Source: an uncultured Chloroflexales bacterium (GTDB taxonomy: Bacteria > Chloroflexota > Chloroflexia > Chloroflexales > Chloroflexaceae). Taken from it: 58,754 bases of DNA. The translations under genes and the position numbers were made by a program. Under the pieces are notes generated by a model that was not told where the DNA came from, ran no database searches, and worked only from the letters and a program-made list of their open reading frames with translations. Below are positions 54,578 through 58,754 of the stretch, piece after piece (within the stretch, counting starts at the first letter, position 1; each line of letters starts with the position of its first letter). The DNA is taken from the NCBI GenBank assembly GCA_937967405.1, contig CALCJV010000048.1, positions 1-58,754 on the forward strand, given 5' to 3'.

Positions 54578-57022
54578 TTAGGCCCGCATGCGCGTGCGCC
54601 GGGAAGGATCAACCGGATCAGCCACCACCTGCCCCGTGTAGTGGAGATCAAAGTACACGAGGGTGACTTTCGTCCCAGTGGTAGCCTGCTGCACGGGCAG
54701 ATAGGCATAGGCAATGCTCTGCTGGGTGGCATAGGCATAGTCCGCACTCGTGACTGAGCCAATCACCTGCCCCTGTGCATTAAGGACTGGCTCATTGCCG
54801 ACCAATACCACACTCGGATCATCGAGGGCAATGCAGCATAGACGATGCGTAATCAGTTGGCGTTTGGCTTGGATTAAGGCATCGCGCCCAATGAAATCGG
54901 GCTTCTCGACATTGACGACGTGCCCGATGCCGGCTGCAAACGGATTGACTTCGGCCGTCAGTTCGTGCCCCACCATCCGAAAGCCCTTCTCAAGGCGCAG
55001 CGCATTGAGTGCGCCGTGCCCCGCTGCAATCAGGTTGAAGTCGTAGCCAGCATCCCACAGAATATCCCACAGGTGCAGCCCATAGTCTACAGAGGTATAC
55101 AGCTCCCACCCTAGCTCACCCACCAGCGAGAGCCGCAGCGCAGTCACGGGCACGGCTCCCACCGCGATCATGCGGCCAGTGTAGAGCGGGAAGGCGCGGT
55201 TGCTAAAATCGTTGTCGCTCACCTTTTGCAGCAGCTCGCGGGACTTGGGCCCCCACACGCCCAGCCCGCACACGCTGCTGGTAATGTCAGTTAACACCAC
55301 GGTGCCATCTTCGGGGAGGTGCTGACGCAGCCACGCAAGATCAGGCGGGGTGTTCAGCCCCACCAGAAAGCGGCGTGTGCCCAGCCGAGCCACGACGGCA
55401 TCCGTTTTGATGCCGCCCGTTGGGGTGGCGAGGGCGGTGTAGATCACGCTCCCGATGGGCTGATCGATCTGATTGGTGCAGAGCCGTTGCAGATAGGCGA
55501 GCGCACCGGAACCCGTCACTTCGCAACGCGGCAGCGCGGTTATATCAAAGAGGGCCACGTGTTCGCGGGCGGCGGCGTGCTCTGCGCCAATGATCGGCGA
55601 CCAATTATAGCCGGCCCAGCCACTCAGCAGGGGTGCGCCTTCGGGGATCGGCAGCTTTTGGTTGGCCTGATACCACTGGGGGCGTTCCCAACCAAAGACC
55701 TCGAAACAGACTGCGCCTAGCTCCTTCTGGCGAATGAAAAACGGGCTAACCTTAAGGTTGCGGAGGTAGTCGGGTTGCCTACGGGGGTGCGTCACTGCGC
55801 CGATCTGCTGGTATTGGCGAGCCGCCCGCAGGCGCAGGTAGGCTGGCGTGCTGGCGTGTATGCCGAAGCGGTTCAAGTCGAGTTCACGCAGGTCTAGCTC
55901 TGGGTAGCCGCTAGTGATCCACTCGGCAATCGCTTTGCCAATGCCCGCTGCGTGGGCTACATCAATGCCTGCGGCCACCCACAGCCCGCGTGTTTCGGGG
56001 TGCTGCCCGACCAGTGGGAAGCCATCTGGGGTGATGGCGAGGATCACATTCTGGCGATACGCGAGATCGCTGTTCGTCAATGCGGGCACGATCTCTTGGG
56101 CGGCTTGCCACGCCGCATGGAAGTGGCGTGAGGTAAACGGCAGCGCGGCGGGCGTATCGTGATCCTGCACAGATGGCAGCTGGTAGGGGTTGACGAGCAG
56201 AGGCTCGTGTTGGTAGAAGCCGATGCTGTAGCTGCTCGTGTGCTGGCGCATGTAGAGGTGCTGATCCTGATCGCGCAAAATCGGATGGACAATCTCGCGG
56301 TGTTCTTGGGCAAGCTCATCAAGGGGCGTGGTGCGAACATACTGATGCTGCATGGGCTGGAGTGGCAACGGCGCACCGGCAAGGCGGGCTACGTTGGTGC
56401 TCCATGCGCCCGCACAGATCAATACCTGCTCAGTCGGGATGCGGTAGGCGGGGGTCCGTACCGCCCGCACATGCCCTTCGGAGCGTTCAATCCCGATCAC
56501 GGTCGTGTTGCCGAGAAACTTCACCCCACGTCGCCGCGCTGCATTGGCAAGGGCTTCAGCACTCGCCAAGGGATTGACTACGCCATCAGTGGCGACATAC
56601 AGCGCACCGGCAATGACGGCAGGGTTGAGCAGGGGTAGGTAGTGGCGGGCCTCGTCGGGGCTGATCAGTTCGGCTTCGGGCACGCCCCACGCCTGCGCCA
56701 AGCCGAGTCGCCGCTTCAGATCTACCCACCGCTGACTGGTGCGGGCAACGTCGAGGCTGCCAACGCGGTGAAAGCAGGGCATTCCGTGCAGGCTCAGGTT
56801 GGTGTACATCTGGTGCGATTGCTGCGCGAGGAGGGACATCGTGCGCGAGGGATGGATTTGAGTGAACAAGCCCGCCGAGATGGAGGTCAGCCCGCCCGTT
56901 TTGAACAGGGGCCCTTGATCTACGACGATGATGTTTTTCCAGCCTTTGAGGGCGAGGAAGAAGGCGGCACTACAGCCCATAATGCCCGCCCCGACAATCA
57001 CAATATCAGCACGCTCGATCAT
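54578..57022 (-). CDS. dimethylglycine oxidase/dehydrogenase-like FAD-GcvT fusion
   Basis: Protein of 814 residues. Residues 1-370 are a DAO-type flavin domain (VIVGAGIMGCSAAFFLALKG at 9-28), next a linking FAO domain, then GcvT (about 430-700, with LGVWGPKSRELLQ and VGELGWELYTS) and GcvT_C to the end. It should demethylate dimethylglycine and pass the one-carbon unit to tetrahydrofolate. The His that holds FAD in the Arthrobacter and rat enzymes (SHAPGL or WHAAGL) is Ile here (TSISAGL), so FAD is probably not covalently bound. Sarcosine is an alternative substrate. Confidence 0.88.
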   Translation of the reverse strand: MIERADIVIVGAGIMGCSAAFFLALKGWKNIIVVDQGPLFKTGGLTSISAGLFTQIHPSRTMSLLAQQSHQMYTNLSLHGMPCFHRVGSLDVARTSQRWVDLKRRLGLAQAWGVPEAELISPDEARHYLPLLNPAVIAGALYVATDGVVNPLASAEALANAARRRGVKFLGNTTVIGIERSEGHVRAVRTPAYRIPTEQVLICAGAWSTNVARLAGAPLPLQPMQHQYVRTTPLDELAQEHREIVHPILRDQDQHLYMRQHTSSYSIGFYQHEPLLVNPYQLPSVQDHDTPAALPFTSRHFHAAWQAAQEIVPALTNSDLAYRQNVILAITPDGFPLVGQHPETRGLWVAAGIDVAHAAGIGKAIAEWITSGYPELDLRELDLNRFGIHASTPAYLRLRAARQYQQIGAVTHPRRQPDYLRNLKVSPFFIRQKELGAVCFEVFGWERPQWYQANQKLPIPEGAPLLSGWAGYNWSPIIGAEHAAAREHVALFDITALPRCEVTGSGALAYLQRLCTNQIDQPIGSVIYTALATPTGGIKTDAVVARLGTRRFLVGLNTPPDLAWLRQHLPEDGTVVLTDITSSVCGLGVWGPKSRELLQKVSDNDFSNRAFPLYTGRMIAVGAVPVTALRLSLVGELGWELYTSVDYGLHLWDILWDAGYDFNLIAAGHGALNALRLEKGFRMVGHELTAEVNPFAAGIGHVVNVEKPDFIGRDALIQAKRQLITHRLCCIALDDPSVVLVGNEPVLNAQGQVIGSVTSADYAYATQQSIAYAYLPVQQATTGTKVTLVYFDLHYTGQVVADPVDPSRRTRMRA

Positions 57023-57149
57023 TGCCTATCCCCGTTGCGTATGCCCACGTCGGGCAGGTGGATATGACCGTAATAACGGATATTGTAACCGCATTCTGCA
57101 CATCTGTCAGGGGGCGGGTTGCTCTAGTTTGCCCGCCCCCATGTCCACC

Positions 57150-58559
57150 CTAGCCCAACGCCTGCTCCAAATCGGCGATCACGTCAGCGGGATGTTCGCC
57201 GCCCACGTTTAGGCGAATCATACCGGCAGGAATGCCGGCCAGTTTGCGGCCATCTTCGCCCTGCTGCTGGTGGGTGGAGATGGCTGGGATCGTAGCGATG
57301 CTTTTGATCCGCCCCAGATCGGTGGCTCGCCAGATCAAGCCGAGCCGATCCAGCACGGCGCGGGCGGCGGGCATGCCCCCCCGCAAGCTGAAGCTCAGCA
57401 GGTGGCCATACCGATTGACGGGCGCACCGTCGTCATCGCTGCTATCGGCAAGCAGCAGGTAGTGCTGGGCGAGGGCGTGTCCGGCGTGGCTAGCCATGCC
57501 GGGGTAGTAGACGTGTTCGACGGCGGGGTGCTGGGCGAGGAACTGGGCAACCTGCATCGCGTTACGGCTCAGGCTGTCCATCCGCGAGCGCAGGCTCCGC
57601 AGGTCATTCATGATCAGCATGGCACTGAATGGACTAAGGGCGGGCCCATAATCGCGGAAGGGCAGGTATTTGATATAGTGGATGAAGTTCTCGCGCAGCG
57701 CATCGGGGCCCACGCGGCTCGGCAGGTTGTGGCGGGCAATGACGGCTCCGGCAATCGCCATGCCACTGATCGTCATGCTCTTGCTGACTGAATGCACCAC
57801 AATATCAGCTCCGTGACAGAGGGGGCGGAGCAGAGCGGGGGTGGCCACGGTGCTATCTATAATGAGGGGTAGGTAGTAGGTGTGGGCTAGCTCGGCTAGG
57901 GCCGCCAGATCAAGCACATCGAGCGTGGGGTTGCTAGGCATCTCGCCATACAGAAAGCGGGTATTCGCATCAATACACGCGGCCCATGCTTCAAGGCTAC
58001 TGGGATCGCTGACCCAGCGCACCTCAATCCCGCGCTCGTGGGCGTAGCGTTCGGTGAACAGATGGAACGTGCCGCCATAGCAGCGTGGTGTGGCGACGAT
58101 GTTGGGGCGGGGGGCCAGCAGCGTGCCGTTGCTGCTGTGGTTGGGAGCGAGGCTGAGGAAGGGATTGGTGGCCATAAAGATAGCCGCCATGCCCGATGCA
58201 GTGGCGAGCGCACTGACCTCGCCGGCGTAGCCGTAGCCTTCGAGCAGGGCGAGCGTCTCTTCGAGGTAGCCAATCGTGGGGTTGGCGATGCGGGTGTAAG
58301 CCCAGCCCGCCATCTGGCCCGTGACGGTGGCTTCCATGTGGTCGCTGTTTTCAAAGTGTTGGGCCGAACTGAGCATAATCGGCTCGTTGATGCTGCCCGC
58401 ATTGGCTAGTGCGGCCTCTGCGCCATACAGCCCATGCACTGCAAGCGTATCGAATTTGCGCTGGCGCACGCGCTGGAGTTGGGCCGCACGGGCGGCGTGT
58501 TGGGCATGGCCTTGGGCGGCATACTGCTCCAGCGTGGCGGGGGCGTTCGGTTCACTCAT
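57150..58559 (-). CDS. Cys/Met-metabolism PLP-dependent enzyme
   Basis: Fold-type I PLP enzyme of 469 residues in the MetB/MetC/MetY family. The PLP Lys is K260 in VHSVSKSMTISG. YTRIANPTIGYLEETLALLEG and ATASGMAAIF bind the cofactor, and MIRLNVGGEHPADVIADL is the C-terminal motif. Length is above that of MetB (about 390) and closer to O-acetylhomoserine sulfhydrylase-like members. The N-terminal 35 residues are an Ala/Gln-rich addition. The exact reaction (gamma-synthase, gamma-lyase or sulfhydrylase) cannot be set. It is 127 nt upstream of the GcvT-fusion gene. Confidence 0.85.
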   Translation of the reverse strand: MSEPNAPATLEQYAAQGHAQHAARAAQLQRVRQRKFDTLAVHGLYGAEAALANAGSINEPIMLSSAQHFENSDHMEATVTGQMAGWAYTRIANPTIGYLEETLALLEGYGYAGEVSALATASGMAAIFMATNPFLSLAPNHSSNGTLLAPRPNIVATPRCYGGTFHLFTERYAHERGIEVRWVSDPSSLEAWAACIDANTRFLYGEMPSNPTLDVLDLAALAELAHTYYLPLIIDSTVATPALLRPLCHGADIVVHSVSKSMTISGMAIAGAVIARHNLPSRVGPDALRENFIHYIKYLPFRDYGPALSPFSAMLIMNDLRSLRSRMDSLSRNAMQVAQFLAQHPAVEHVYYPGMASHAGHALAQHYLLLADSSDDDGAPVNRYGHLLSFSLRGGMPAARAVLDRLGLIWRATDLGRIKSIATIPAISTHQQQGEDGRKLAGIPAGMIRLNVGGEHPADVIADLEQALG

Positions 58560-58621
58560 TCGGGGTTCCTCTCTGTGCTATGGGTGTTTCGTCTATGCAC
58601 TGGTAGGCAATGTCACCTGCC

Positions 58622-58753
58622 CTACTCGCTTCGTTGGCGCAGGGCGGCGGGCGGTTGCTCCAGCCAGCCTAGCTCTAGCACGCCCCACAACCCAATCAGA
58701 ATGGCTTCGGCGGTGTCGTCTTGCAGAGCCGTGGGGCGCGGTGCTTGCGACCA
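58622..58753 (-). CDS. C-terminal 43 residues of an unidentified protein (5' end outside window)
   Basis: A minus-strand frame enters at the window end and stops at TAG 58622-58624. It reads TALQDDTAEAILIGLWGV followed by LELGWLEQPPAALRQRSE, a plausible helical C-terminus. Too short to name. It lies 62 nt upstream of the PLP-enzyme gene and could be cotranscribed with it. Confidence 0.5.
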   Translation of the reverse strand, partial: WSQAPRPTALQDDTAEAILIGLWGVLELGWLEQPPAALRQRSE

Positions 58754-58754
58754 C

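Overview
The window is a GC-rich, densely coded chromosomal segment. It looks like a member of the Chloroflexota, probably class Chloroflexia. The supporting traits are three Uma2 nucleases with coiled-coil tails, a secreted beta-propeller protein with repeated FGLPI-type modules, a DegS-type soluble histidine kinase, large membrane GT-C glycosyltransferases, a T-box in front of valS, and a tmRNA tag ending in LALAA. This is inference from gene families. No rRNA or photosynthesis gene is present to fix the lineage.

Layout. 1-1860 (-): the first 620 residues of an MmeI-like (type IIL) fused endonuclease/methyltransferase, cut by the window edge. 2013-4735 (+): a small membrane protein, hemW and a Uma2 nuclease. 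4732-12207 (-): a DNA glycosylase, an alpha/beta hydrolase, a flavin amine oxidase, a YbaK-type deacylase, an aldehyde dehydrogenase, and rnc overlapped with fabF. 12358-12971 (-): a broken toxin-antitoxin remnant (mntA, a 23-codon hepT stub, an orphan hicB). 13186-18804 (+): recA interrupted by a full intein, recX, an atypical MBL protein and pyrG. 18973-21821 (-): an epimerase, a DegS-like kinase and a polyprenol-phosphate mannosyltransferase-like GT2.

22054-23048 (+): a secreted protein, then tmRNA. 23000-27446 (-): nadA-nadB-nadC-sufU, making NAD from aspartate through an iron-sulfur dependent step. Four copies of a 7-7-7 inverted-repeat operator lie upstream. 27772-28321 holds a decayed response-regulator gene. 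Next come an RNase Z-like hydrolase (+), a GT4 glycosyltransferase and valS (-) behind a valine T-box, a tRNA-Gly(UCC), a membrane protein, and a DUF5996-like protein.

35773-44412: a SulP transporter and three large GT-C membrane glycosyltransferases. 44483-48079: two more Uma2 genes flank a small cluster of a Cys-rich DUF1540-like peptide, a DtxR-type regulator and a 164-residue unknown, with near-twin consensus promoters. 48095-50367: an alpha/beta hydrolase and divergent pgk. 50437-58559 (-): two envelope-associated proteins, then a monomeric sarcosine oxidase, a dimethylglycine oxidase-like FAD/GcvT fusion and a Cys/Met-metabolism PLP enzyme. The last three fit stepwise demethylation of dimethylglycine to glycine, with one-carbon units going to folate. 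The window ends inside another minus-strand gene.

The least routine items are the intein in the DNA-binding loop of RecA, the four-operator array before nadABC, the truncated MntA/HepT module beside hicB, and the DUF1540/DtxR locus. I found no CRISPR array, complete transposon, prophage or replication origin.
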